From contig CALZFC010000017.1 in NCBI GenBank assembly GCA_945643635.1, positions 1,171,501-1,235,500 of the forward strand: a stretch of 64,000 nucleotides of DNA, read 5' to 3'. Positions 33,196 to 43,519 of the stretch are shown here, piece after piece. Every line of letters starts with the position of its first letter. Within the stretch, counting starts at the first letter, position 1. This stretch comes from Allodiplogaster sudhausi. Taxonomy: Eukaryota; Nematoda; Chromadorea; Rhabditida; Diplogasteridae. The position numbers and the translations under genes were made by a program. The notes beneath the pieces were generated by a model that was given only the letters and a program-made list of their open reading frames with translations, made no database searches and had not been told where the DNA came from.

Positions 33196-33336
33196 ATGGA
33201 CACTCGTCTTCTCGGACACTGCAGAATGTGTTGTTTGGCCATTCACGAGTTGGCGCAGGCTACAAAGCACAAAGCAGACGAAACAGAGAGATACGCTGTT
33301 CAAATTCTGAAAGCGATGGAGATCATATGGAATTAA
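33196..33336 (+). CDS. Candidate small protein, 46 aa, with 5' UTR intron
   Basis: The exon 33190-33336 follows a strong pyrimidine-rich acceptor (ctttctttttactctttag). From its first ATG (33196) it encodes MDTRLLGHCRMCCLAIHEL, then a charged helical stretch (ATKHKADETERYAVQIL) ending MEIIWN and TAA. The CxxCC and amphipathic pattern vaguely recalls the first helix of saposin-like proteins, but the second half of such a domain is missing, so I assign no function. A TATA box and a possible untranslated first exon (about 32935-32987) lie upstream. It could also be one exon of a larger gene. Confidence 0.4.
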   Translation: MDTRLLGHCRMCCLAIHELAQATKHKADETERYAVQILKAMEIIWN

Positions 33337-34640
33337 TGTGAAAAGTCCAAGGTTGGTTTTATTATGTGTTATTGCGAACACATGTAGTACATAAATAGAC
33401 ATGCATACATATGTACATGCATAAAGGTTTTAAAACATATATTAAAAACAAGGAAGAAATGTGCATGCATTTTACGTCTTAGAATTTGTTTATGCAATTT
33501 CCTCATAGGTGAGAAATTTATGTTTCGTTTTGTTACATCGTCTCTTTTTGCCTGTTGCGACATGCTTGCAGAATTTCTATGGCATGTCTATGAAGCAACG
33601 AATTATTGAAATTTTAAAATGCTATATTCATTCAAAATATGCCACATGCTGCTTGATTCATGAAATGATTCATGAAAAATGAGCAGGCTACACACTGCAA
33701 CAACTTGTTTACTATGTATGCTAAGAAATCCCATGATGAACAAATTAACCGAAACTGATTTGTCTGGGTTTCTTCCTATGAATACGATGCATAATTCGTA
33801 AGCAGTAATTAGCATTTCTTGAGCACCTTTCTCTTCATTTGCACCTCAAGACGATGACTACGCCTTCGCCGGATCCTTCCAGGTGCAACGCCCCTCATGG
33901 TAGTCATAAACAAAGAAACTACTTACATGTATGAAACAGAGATCGGAAAGAGAGAGAATGTCATAGCTGGCCATGTTTTCGTGAAATGAGCAACTATTTA
34001 AGTATTCTTAGGCTTCTTCCGCCTACGAATGTCATTTGTTTTTGAATAAGATCCCCCCCCCCAACGAGAAGAATGCCACAAGTAGCCTTCCTGGAATATG
34101 ATGCCATGAATGTGAGAAATATCTAGTGTATTTAGCGTAGAACCGGCATCATTTATATATTTTCTACTGCAGACTTCTGATAGTAGAACGATGGCCAATT
34201 GGTGGCTCTGAAAACGTGATGGAATCGTAATGTTTTAGAGCACGAACCCTTAATTGTATTCAATGCAGAACCTGTCTGTCTGACTTACAATTTTCTAAGC
34301 AATTGAAGATTAAAGTTTACTACTAAAACAACATGCAATTGTGGTCGCTATTTTAAAACTGCTCACTTACCTGAAACTTTTGTGAAGAACCTCAAATACA
34401 GTGTAGCTCCATTTGTAACAAAAATCTGAAAGAATAGCTCTTAACTGTCGGTAGGTATGTGTGATAGAGTTGTGAAAGAACTATTATTATTAGAAATGTT
34501 TTTTCTTTGTTTCCTTACTATGCGTACAAACTTATGTAGTTTGCAGCGAGACTATGATGTACCCTATTCCACGATTTTTCAAAGATGTGTAGCTTATTGA
34601 AGCTACCAGCATCCTACATTGGACGAGTTTTCCGCCTGCA
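33337..34640. other. Intergenic DNA upstream of the chemoreceptor array
   Basis: This is AT-rich sequence with palindromic acatacatatgt-type motifs at about 33400-33420. A 31 b exon-like block at 33853-33883 (GATGACTACGCCTTCGCC, donor gtgcaa) cannot be linked to anything. No gene is supported. Confidence 0.6.
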
Positions 34641-37264
34641 ATGGAGCTGCTTTTCTGGGCGACCGTTCTCTTGAGTAGCGCGGGAGTCATGCTGAACACC
34701 ACGCTGCTCATGCTTCTTGTCAGCTTGCGTCACGACAACTTTCAAGGCTTCGGCCTCTTCCCGTCCTTTGCTGCGCTTCTCGAGCAAATTGCCTTCAACA
34801 ACCTCGCCTTCTCGACATCCTCGCTCTTCACGCTACAGCGGTTCGGAATCACATTATTTCCAGCAAAAAAAGTATGTCCTGAAATCACTTTTTATTTATT
34901 TTAAAATGACGATCGCCGACAAATAATGTAGGTTCGAATTGTCGCGTCCATCCTGGGTGTTCGCACTTTCATTTTCGCATGCTGTTCCGCTGCATTTAAA
35001 TAGGATGGGCGGCAATTTACCTAATTTTTCGGTCATTCTTTAAGACTTTGGGATTCAAATTTGGTGCTATTTGTAGTGTCTAAAAAGACGGGTATCCATT
35101 TCCAGTCTGCTCGCCTCGAGCGCCGGCGTTTTCTACATCGCCGAGGGCGCGTGCAGTCTGATCGGACCGACGGCATGCTTCATTGGGACGACGGTGCGGC
35201 ATGCAAGCTACGTGCACGCAGTATATCTGCTGGCTGCTTCGTTTGTCTATAGGTCTGTAAAGGAACCAAAAACTCACATTTGAATTCGCGCCTTTTTCCC
35301 TGACACAAATGCGAAAGAACGTGTGATTTAGCGAGAAGTGACTACAATAGGACATGTGCATATACATACATATGTACATACATATGTATGTACATAGATC
35401 ATTTTTTCACTAGTCAGAAAAAATTCAAATAAATCACAGATGATTTCTTCCTTTAAGACCTCACCATATTATTACATATACATATACTGACGAATGACAC
35501 CGCGATTGAAGGTATTACTAACTGAAAAAAACATCTTTTTTTTAATCAATCATATGAAACATTGCCAAGTACATACTAGATTCGTAGAACATTTTAGATG
35601 TTACGTCTTGGCGAGACCGGTGCCTCGTCTTCGCACAATTCTGCTCGTATGCGCTCTGCTGTTGCTGCCGACAGTAACCAACGCGGTGAGTGTGCTAGAA
35701 AAGGGCTGCGTTTCGTTGACGCCAAAAATGGGCACTCTGAATATTTCAATCTTTTGTCAATACTGCTGTGACAATTCGCCAAATCGATTGCCATTCGCAG
35801 ATCTTCACCTATTCTGAGCGTGTCGACAACGCCGTGGTCATTGAACGTTTTGCGCGCGCCTTTCCGAGCGAAACACTCGATAGCCACACATTGACAGGTA
35901 TGAATCTTTTTGTCTTCTACTCAAATACTATACATGGATATTTAAATACATACATACACACATATCCATGTACCATCCAAAATTTGACTGACGCAAAGAC
36001 AATTCAAAGAGAAATTTGTCGCCACCCCTGTTATTTAGGTAAGTTCACCGACGACTCCTCACCTCTGACGAAAGCGGGCGTCTTCTACAATGTGGCCGCG
36101 CCACTCCCGGCCTCTGTCGTTATTCTGGTCGCGCGCGCCTGGACCGTGCGGCTGCTCGCGAAGCGACGCAAGATCATGTGCAATTCGACGATCGCCGGCA
36201 TCAACGGATTGTGCTGGTGAATGGATAAACGATTCACTGATCGTTTGTTGAGTCGTTATTGATTATTGATTATGTCAATATTGATTGATTGAGCACTTAT
36301 TGATTTATTGAGTCAATGTTTATTGATTGAGTCATTCTTAACTGATTGAGACATTAATGCTTGATCAGTACAAAACAATTGAGGTCTTGACCCTGCACGC
36401 CCTCTCACCGATCGCAACCATCACGGGCGCGCTCCTCTTCACTCTCAGCTACACGCAAATGATGACGAAGAATGCGCCGGTCGCCCTTCAGTTTCTTACA
36501 CCATTGGCCAGTTTCGACTGATATTCTTTTAAAGGATGTCTCCGGTGAATGTTTGGAAAAGCAATTCAAAATAGGCAATTGGCACATGCAGTGTCTAGTG
36601 AGGAATAACCTACTCTGTCCACACCAATTTTCCGTTACACTATTAGCTTGGGAGGGAACCTGACAAAATCTAGGCCAACGTTGATTGCGCTCACAATCAG
36701 TGATATGCATGCTTGCAAGTAAATGACTATAGTGGCCCCGGTGGCCAGGGTGTTGCTGCGAAATTTTTTTTTTTTATTTGCAGTAAGTTCGAATATACTT
36801 CGGGACAGTTGCTATCGATGTTTCTAGCGCAACAAAATAGAGCGAAAAACGAACCATTATTTATTCGCCGGAGAGGAATATAAAAAACCCATTAAGTTAT
36901 TCTTCCAATGGACGATAAATATTAAGTAAGTGCTTTCTAACATGTAATGAAAGAATTTTTGAGAAGAAGTAGAATTAATGCCCTAACGCTTGCACACTGC
37001 AGGCAACCGAGATGGTGCCGCAGCTGAACGGGCTCGTAACACTGCTACTGATTAAGCCGTTCAGGAGGTTATACATACGAACTCATCAATGTCCAAATCA
37101 TCAAAATTTTCAATTATCTGCGCTATGTTTGTTTGTATGCTGCATTCTAATATTCTCTTCGCAGATCCCTCATGCGCCTCTTCGGGTCTTTGACCACGAA
37201 GCCCACGCCGGCGGGTATCATGTTTGCATCGATCACCTCCACACAATTCCCGAATAAGCAATGA
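34641..37264 (+). pseudogene. Chemoreceptor copy 1 (Str/Srd-like 7TM), probably broken
   Basis: This is the most diverged member of the tandem array, predicted to be a sensory-neuron G-protein-coupled receptor. Exons: 34641-34840 (TM1-TM2, NTTLLMLLVSLRH), 35106-35252 (TM3), 35598-35685 (TM4), 35801-35897 (loop), 36039-36216 (TM5), 36384-36506 (TM6, LTLHALSPI), 37003-37067 (TM7, LNGLVTLLLIKPFRR), 37165-37264 (tail). Exon 5 is one base shorter than in the intact copies, shifting the frame before HQRIVL. Exon 6 has lost the GT donor used by its paralogues (TTG/gcc). A MITE-like block (36527-36885) sits in the following intron. A sequencing error could explain the single base but not the donor. 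Confidence 0.8.
36527..36885 (+). mobile_element. MITE-like element in intron 6 of chemoreceptor copy 1
   Basis: It begins TTTTAAAGGATGTCTCCGGTG and ends with the complement-like attcgccggagaggaatata. The interior contains ggccccggtggccagggtgt and cgggacagttg, matching the 27455-27905 family. It is non-coding. Confidence 0.45.
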
Positions 37265-37732
37265 CCGATTCAATGATATAGCTAATCATTTGAAAGGAGC
37301 CGAAAACCTTAGTTTTCACTATTTCGAGTTCCCACTATTTTCCTAACCAGGAATGTAATTACATATGTACATAGCTGTATACAAACATCAGCAGCGTTTT
37401 CAATCTAGGTCAAAATCGCGTTGACTTGTTGACGATGTTCAATCTAAGCGTTCAGCGCTGGATGTTCTATTGTCGAGCATGTTTAATATTACCCGATTCT
37501 GGAAGCGAACACCTGTCAGAAAGCCCCAGAGATTCGTAATGGAACCAAGTAGCCACCCAGCCATGATAAGAGCGCCAGTTTGGGGTAATAATTCTTGTAC
37601 AACGTCTGCATGGCAGCTGAGACTTCCATGAGATTAATGGGAAGAAGAGCGACGACATCGTTGACTTAACAGTGAACCATTTGTGGAGTGAGATCGACAA
37701 AGGGCGAGAGACGCGGTTTAACGTGTGACAGC

Positions 37733-37975
37733 GAAGAGAAACAGACAAACAAGCATTCGACGCTACTGTCTACTGTTCTACTCTTGTACATTATTTCGCT
37801 AGCGACGAACTATCATCGCTGCGTTCAATTTTGTTTGGCTAGCATTTGAGTTGAATGCTAGCTTTGGATGGATGACCTTCTATGCTTAAGCATCGCGAAC
37901 ATTTTCGATCTCTTTCTTCAGCGTTCCACTTTTGGTGATGCACTTATCGTTCGTCTTTGCTAAGATTGAATACAG
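37733..37975 (+). repeat. Dispersed repeat, copy 2
   Basis: This is the diverged partner of 32015-32330, located in the intergenic DNA downstream of chemoreceptor copy 1. Confidence 0.55.
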
Positions 37976-38440
37976 GAAAATTCAAGGAAACCATTCTTCA
38001 TTTATTGCTCCTTTTTGAATATATGAAGATGAGAAGATTCTCACAATTCAGAGCGGATAACGTTTGTCATGGGAAAATAGCTTTCAAATATTTTCATAGC
38101 CGAGTGTTTCCTCGTTTCTTGTGTGTGACTTCCTTTCTTCGTTGTTGTTGGATAAAGATCCAGTGGTGACTAATTGTAAGCTAGGAAGAAACGAAGCTGA
38201 TCGTGAGCTCGACTTTTTGTATGGAACGTTTTTTCGAGTTGAATTCTGCTCTCAAAACAATAGTGCCCAGACTTGTTTTAGAAAAGAGAGAGGATTTACC
38301 GACAATGCGGAAAGAAGATTTGCCTGTTCTGATTCATCATTGAGTACCCAACCAAGTGCAAGGCAAGTAAAGCTTCCACAAAAGCAATTTCTTTACAATT
38401 TTATTCTAATTTATGGCTAAAGTTTTGCAAACATTTTACC

Positions 38441-38512
38441 CGCGTGCGGATTCGAACCCTATAGTTGCAAACTATAACGCAGCCGCGATACCCAGTAGAG
38501 TACGCGGCCACA
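38441..38512 (-). repeat. tRNA-derived (SINE-like) sequence, diverged relative
   Basis: On the minus strand a partial cloverleaf can be drawn. The acceptor-like CCGCGTA pairs 6/7 with CACGCGG. A 5 bp anticodon stem TATAG/CTATA closes a TTTGCAA loop, and GGTTCGAATCC gives the T arm. The T stem overlaps the anticodon stem and the D arm is poor, so a functional tRNA is unlikely. A TGTTTGCA just downstream resembles the region following copy 1 (ACATTTGCA), suggesting a shared SINE body. Confidence 0.5.
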
Positions 38513-39418
38513 GAATTATCCAACGGGATTTCGAATGAGTGGAAAAAAACTGTTCACGTTCACCAAGTGATGCACACTCAAGAACTTTTTTAGTATCCTC
38601 ATACCAAAAATTTTGACTAAAAAGTTGAGAACTTCAACCTTATTACTTGTGACCTTATTACATGGAGAGAGAGAAAGTAAGCAATCGTGAGAGACCAAAC
38701 GGAGCAAGGATTCATAGCGTCCATTTCCTTCTCTCGCTTTGAACACTAAAACCATTTTTAGGCTTAGCATTCTTTTAGAGATGGGATCCTTTTTGGAGCA
38801 AGGGACTACCTTTCTTCTTTTCCGTACTAATAAGCCTATTACAGAGTTCAGCCCCAATCTTTTTTCGTTAGAAAGTTGAGCTCAACTTTCTAACGAAAAA
38901 AACTTTTCTAACTTTCTCCCTTTTTGCACCACAGATTTCTGATTAGTAAAGAAAATAAGTAATTTTTATTTCTGAAGACACAATGGGGGATGCCAACTTT
39001 GTCTTTTTTTCTAAAATTGTGACCGCTGACAATGAGGATATGAATGGTCAGGCGACATATGCATGTATATATTGAATGGAATGTGTTCTATTATAGACAA
39101 AAATATTAAATGCGCTATTGATGTGGGTGTGCGTGATTCAAAAAAAGTTTCTATTATTATTGGGTACATAGGAGATATATTTATGTAGCTGTAATACATC
39201 AGGTGGAAAGTTCCTTTAGATGCGTAAAATTTCGAACAAGTACCTAACCATAAGGACACTTCCACTTGAAATGTATACGCATTGTTTACTGTTTGCTATG
39301 CAGCCATTTGCTGTTATACCTCCCCTCAGGTATGAAAAATGAAGAAGTGCTTCTTCAGTACTTGATATTTGCCCTGGAATTCATAGCCTTTTGCTGCTAG
39401 TTATTCTGGACAACCTAG

Positions 39419-39441
39419 ATCAGACGAGTTAAAGACGCCAT
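39419..39441 (+). promoter_or_regulatory. Conserved leader upstream of chemoreceptor copy 2
   Basis: gatcagacgagttaaagacg immediately precedes the start codon. Nearly the same string stands before copy 3 (43497-43519) and copy 6 (57244-57270), and a decayed form before copy 5 (50786-50809). It is either 5' UTR or a promoter/trans-splice context preserved in the duplicates. Confidence 0.5.
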
Positions 39442-41726
39442 ATGCAGCCGCTTTCGTGGCTCATCGTCTTCTTGAGCAGCACCTCTATACTAATGAACAC
39501 GACGCTCATCGTTCTTCTTGTCCGTCTACGCCACCACAAGCTGCATGGCTTTGGCCTCTTCCCATCCTTTGTCGTAATGCTCGCGCAGATCGCAACGAAT
39601 GACCTCATATTCTCGATGACATCACTCGCCTTATTACAGCGGTGCGAGAAACTTGGGCAAATAGCCAAAGTACCATAGTTACCTAGAATTGTTATGCTAG
39701 CAATAACAACAACAAAAACCCCATTAAATTTAAGCTTTCACACCTCGCGCACTGGCGTCTACTGCATCCCGGACGGAGTATGTGTTCTCATCGGTCCAAC
39801 ATCTTGCTTCATCTTATCGACCGCTCGTAATGTCTTCTACGTCCACGCCGTCTATCTGCTCGCTGCTTCGTTTATCTACCGGCAAGTGTTCAAGTCTATT
39901 AATTACATCATTATAGTAGCTTGGGCTGACTTGTTGTTCATCAAGAATATAAATAAGGTGTTGACGAGAGGTAAAAACTTCAGATGGTACGTCCTCGTTC
40001 GCTCAGTTCCATTGATTCGAAGTGTCATTTTGGTCGGCGTTCTCCTCGTTGCTCCATCGCTTGCAAACGCCGTGAGTCTAAGTGAGAGAAGATAAAAATA
40101 AAATGAAGGAAGAAAGAGCGTGATGACTTATCACAACAGCATCCCATTCATTAGTGAAATTCATACGAAAAAATGAGAAAAATTTAAGAATATGAAGAAA
40201 TTATAACCTCAATTATTTCCTCTAGATCGCCACGTATTCCGAGCGAGTCGACGATGCCGTCGTGCACAGCCGTTTTGCGCGCGACTTTCCGAACGTTTCG
40301 CTAGGCACCGACACACTTATAGGTACTTTAACAAACAAAAATATAAATTACTCTAGAAAATATTGGGCCTTCTTTCTGAATACTGTTTTTATTTAATATT
40401 TAAGAGCATTTCCATGATTCTTTTTCTTCTTTTCGACATCTGCTTTGTCTCGACAAAAGAGTGCGCTTCAATGCATCTAGGCAAGTTTACTGACGCTTCG
40501 TCTCCTCTGACGAAGGCGGGCGTCTTCTACAACATGTTCGCGCCCCTCCCGGCCGCGGTTGTCATTCTCATCGCGCGTCATTTGACGCTTCGTCTGCTGG
40601 CCAAGCGACGCGAAGCCATGAGCCAATCGGCGCATGCAGGACATCGAAGAGTCATGACGGTATATACTATTTTTTTCTCTGTGAAAATTAAAGAAAAGTT
40701 TTGATGCATCACGACAAAGAGAATGATTGTTGAATTGCTAAATATATAAAAGCAATAATTTTATCTCGAAAAAAAAAATTAGTTAACTATAAGAAAGGTC
40801 ATTTGTCAATTCCATTATTAATGGATCGATTGCTCATTCGATGATCAATAACAATTTTTGTTCTTCGCTATTCTTTGATCTTTGATCTTTTATCAAACAT
40901 CTTTGAGTTTCTCACACTGGGAGATTTATTAAGAATAAAGAATTTAGTTTATTTTTTGCCCAGCTGTAATTCCAATAATTAATGGATCGATTGGCTCGAT
41001 AACAATCTGTACTTTATATCCGATTCCAATAATGGACATTCTTCGGTGTGCAATAAGTGCACACATTCTTTGGTCTTTGATCTTTGATCTTCAACAAATA
41101 CATCTCTTTGAGGTGCTGACACTGCACGCCCTCTCACCGATCGCATCCGTCATGGGCGGGCTACTCTTCATGCTCAACTACATGCAAATCATGCCGAAGA
41201 ATGCACCCCGCGAATTGCAGTTTCTGTCGGGACTTGTTAGTGGGTTACACCATTAGAACAAGCAGATCATAAGAAATATCTTTTAAAAGTTAAAATAGTA
41301 TTGAAAATATTTTGAGTTGTTTTCGGTTGCAAATGAGAATTAATAGTTGAAGTTATGTACATATATAGATAATATATGACAAAAAAGAGTACTTCCACGT
41401 AAAATAAAGCGTAAAAAGAGTGAGGTGTCATTCAATTTGCTGCATTTTTTTGATCTTTCAGGCGTCCGAGTGTGTCGCGCCTTTGAATGGTCTCGTTACT
41501 CTGCTTCTCTTCAAGCCGTTCCGAAGGTGGGCTTTCCTTAATCATGTTTTCTTGCAGATTTAAAGTTGTTAATTGATAAGGTGCTCCTGTTCTTCTTGTC
41601 ATTGTTGGGATTATCCAACTTGGGCATTATTTAAAATCAGCGCGGCAGTAAACCTTTATTTCCAGATCGGTGCTCCGCGTATTAACTTTTGGAAACATGA
41701 CGAACTTGACGGTGAGGTCTGCATAA
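39442..41726 (+). CDS. Chemoreceptor copy 2, intact 7TM receptor, 319 aa, 8 exons
   Basis: Predicted plasma-membrane (ciliary) G-protein-coupled chemoreceptor. Exons: 39442-39641, 39735-39881, 39984-40071, 40226-40322, 40481-40659, 41113-41235, 41462-41526, 41666-41726. Total is 960 bases with consistent phases and TAA at the end. Helices: TM1 in WLIVFLSSTSILMNTTLIVLL, TM2 in GLFPSFVVMLAQIATNDLIF, TM3 ending FIYRWY, TM4 VILVGVLLVAPSLANA, TM5 AGVFYNMFAPLPAAVV, TM6 LTLHALSPIASVMGG, TM7 PLNGLVTLLLF, then KPFRR. The ALTLQA-like start of TM6 and the short PFRR tail resemble the nematode Str superfamily (srd/str), which is inference. Intron 2 begins GC (CG/gcaagt). Intron 5 holds a duplicated decoy of the exon 6 acceptor. 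Confidence 0.85.
40815..41112 (+). repeat. Internal duplication in intron 5 of chemoreceptor copy 2
   Basis: Two versions of a roughly 155 b block follow each other. Each has ttaatggatcgattg, then ctttgatctttgatctt, then an acatct-ctttgag acceptor with ctcacactg or ctgacactg. The first (near 40901-40920) is a decoy, because its frame stops at once. The second is the real exon 6. Confidence 0.65.
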
Positions 41727-43519
41727 AAAAACTCTTACACAATTGAGAAGAATGTTTGACAATTTACAGGCAACAAATGCACTTGAACAAAAGCCTTTTT
41801 CTTGGCTGATTCCCATACATTTACTATGTGACGATGCGTACAGTCATAACTACATATTTACATACATACATCTATACCACACATATGCACTACAAAGTAT
41901 TGTTGTTTTCGCCTTTTTCATCTTCAACTCTGCCTATTGCTCGACTTCTTTATCAATTCTCACTTTCTCACATACAAAAAGAACAACAACTTATTTCCCA
42001 TTTATTTCTTATTACACAGTTTGTATGTTGAACTTGATGTCTGATTGGCTTCGGCCAATGTCTTTATTATTGCGTTGTGCATTTTTCCTATTTCCGGGTG
42101 CGTCTTTTTGTTTTGAGTTTGATAACGATCATAGGCATGGTTTTTTTCATTATCAATGTTCATAAATTCGTCTCCCTTCTCTTACCGTGATGCTAAAGTA
42201 TGTCTAGAACCGTTGAAAATTGAATTCCAAGAAGAGCATTTTACAAGGAAACGAAGAGGAGACATGGAAAGGCACGCGAGCGAAGGGTAACAGCATAATT
42301 TCTTTTCTCTCTCTCTATAGTCTCACTGATTTCAGAAACAAGTAACGTATCGTTAATGGTCATCGACATTAACGATACAGGGCTTGTTTTATGTAGTTTT
42401 GAACAACGAATATAAAAATAAAAGGTTATGGAGAAATATTAATAAAAATTGAAAATGGGTTTGCTTTTAATTAATTTAAAGAAGGAATATAATTAATTTA
42501 AAGGTAATCTGTTGGAATTTTCCTGACCATTGTTGTCTCGTCTCTCTAAATAACATGCTCTCTCTCACCCTTTTCTCAGGCAAAATGGCGCGAATTAAAA
42601 ATTGCGCATTTGGCTCCTTTGATGGAGCCGAAAACAACTTCATTCCGAGTACACACTATTATAATAATGGATGTAGTAATTCATGTGTAAGCAGCTACAA
42701 ACATCGTAAAAATTCAAGGAACCGAGATTCAGTTTCTTGCTCTTTTATGAATGAAAGAAGATAAAAAGAAAGGCGCGAATTTTCAGTGATGGAGACAATT
42801 CGCCATCATGGGAAATACATCTTTCAAACGAAGTGTTTCCTGGCATCTTACATATGTGTGACTTCCTTTTTGAGCTGTTTTATTAGATGAGAACTTTGAT
42901 TTAAAATTTTAAAAGAATCTTAGTCATTTTTTCGATTCTTGTTGACAAAATGGTTGGACATCAACTTTCTGTTCTGCCAAAAGAACATTTATTTTGCGAA
43001 ATCACAAGAGCACAATGGTGATTCTATTGCAGATTTATAAAGGTTATTTCGGATTAAAGCTCTTCGTACAATTTCTTTCATAGCAACATTGTGCGAGGCT
43101 TTCCTTTTCCATCCAATACTGTTTGTTCTGAATGCTATTGCGGTATATTAAACAATTGCTGCGATAGGAAAGTGTTCTATTATCGACAAAAATATGACTA
43201 CCTCTATTGCCAAAATAAATTTCAAAGTATTATTCGTAGATAACAGAAAATTATGTACGAATATAATGGGAATGTTTATATGTTTCGTCTGCATTACATC
43301 AGACGGAAAATTCATTTAGACACGCGTATTATTCGCACATGTATATTGTTTATTGCCTTTCAATATAAACATTACTGCCAAGTCTGAAAGATGAGGAAGA
43401 ATGTACATACATTTTCAAGGAAGTTTTTTTTTTAATACTTGAGGTGTTTAGTTGGAATTTATTTCCTTTTCCGGTTCGTTATTCTGAGCAACCTTGATCA
43501 GACGTGTTAACAGCGCCAT
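41727..43519. other. Intergenic DNA between chemoreceptor copies 2 and 3
   Basis: The first about 500 b is a 3' flank shared with copies 3, 5 and 6 (tcttcttattgctcgacttt; ccgtgaggataaagaatgtc-type motifs). The 140-residue open frame at 41743-42165 lies in it and is not conserved as protein. From about 42560 onward is the shared upstream flank, ending in the conserved leader. No gene is supported. Confidence 0.65.

Larger units (their letters stand above)
37265..39441. other. Intergenic DNA between chemoreceptor copies 1 and 2
   Basis: It contains a dispersed repeat (37733-37975), the tRNA-derived element (38441-38512), and an upstream flank (roughly 38000-39441) shared in diverged form with 42680-43519 and 54830-55300. 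A 36-base imperfect palindrome made of gttagaaagttgagctcaac occurs at about 38864-38900. No gene is supported, and the 99-113 residue open frames lie in the shared flanks. Confidence 0.6.

Noticed and set aside
33853..33883. A micro-exon-like block after acctcaag with a gtgcaa donor.
   Set aside because: It is only 31 bases long and no partner exon with compatible phase was found nearby.
38441..38512. A functional tRNA-Ala (TGC).
   Set aside because: The D arm is poor, the variable loop is absent and the T stem overlaps the anticodon stem. A tRNA-derived repeat is more likely.
41743..42165. A 140-residue frame downstream of chemoreceptor copy 2, with similar frames after copies 3, 5 and 6.
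   Set aside because: The DNA is a shared 3' flank. The frames differ between copies and carry indels that are not multiples of three, so protein is not what is conserved.
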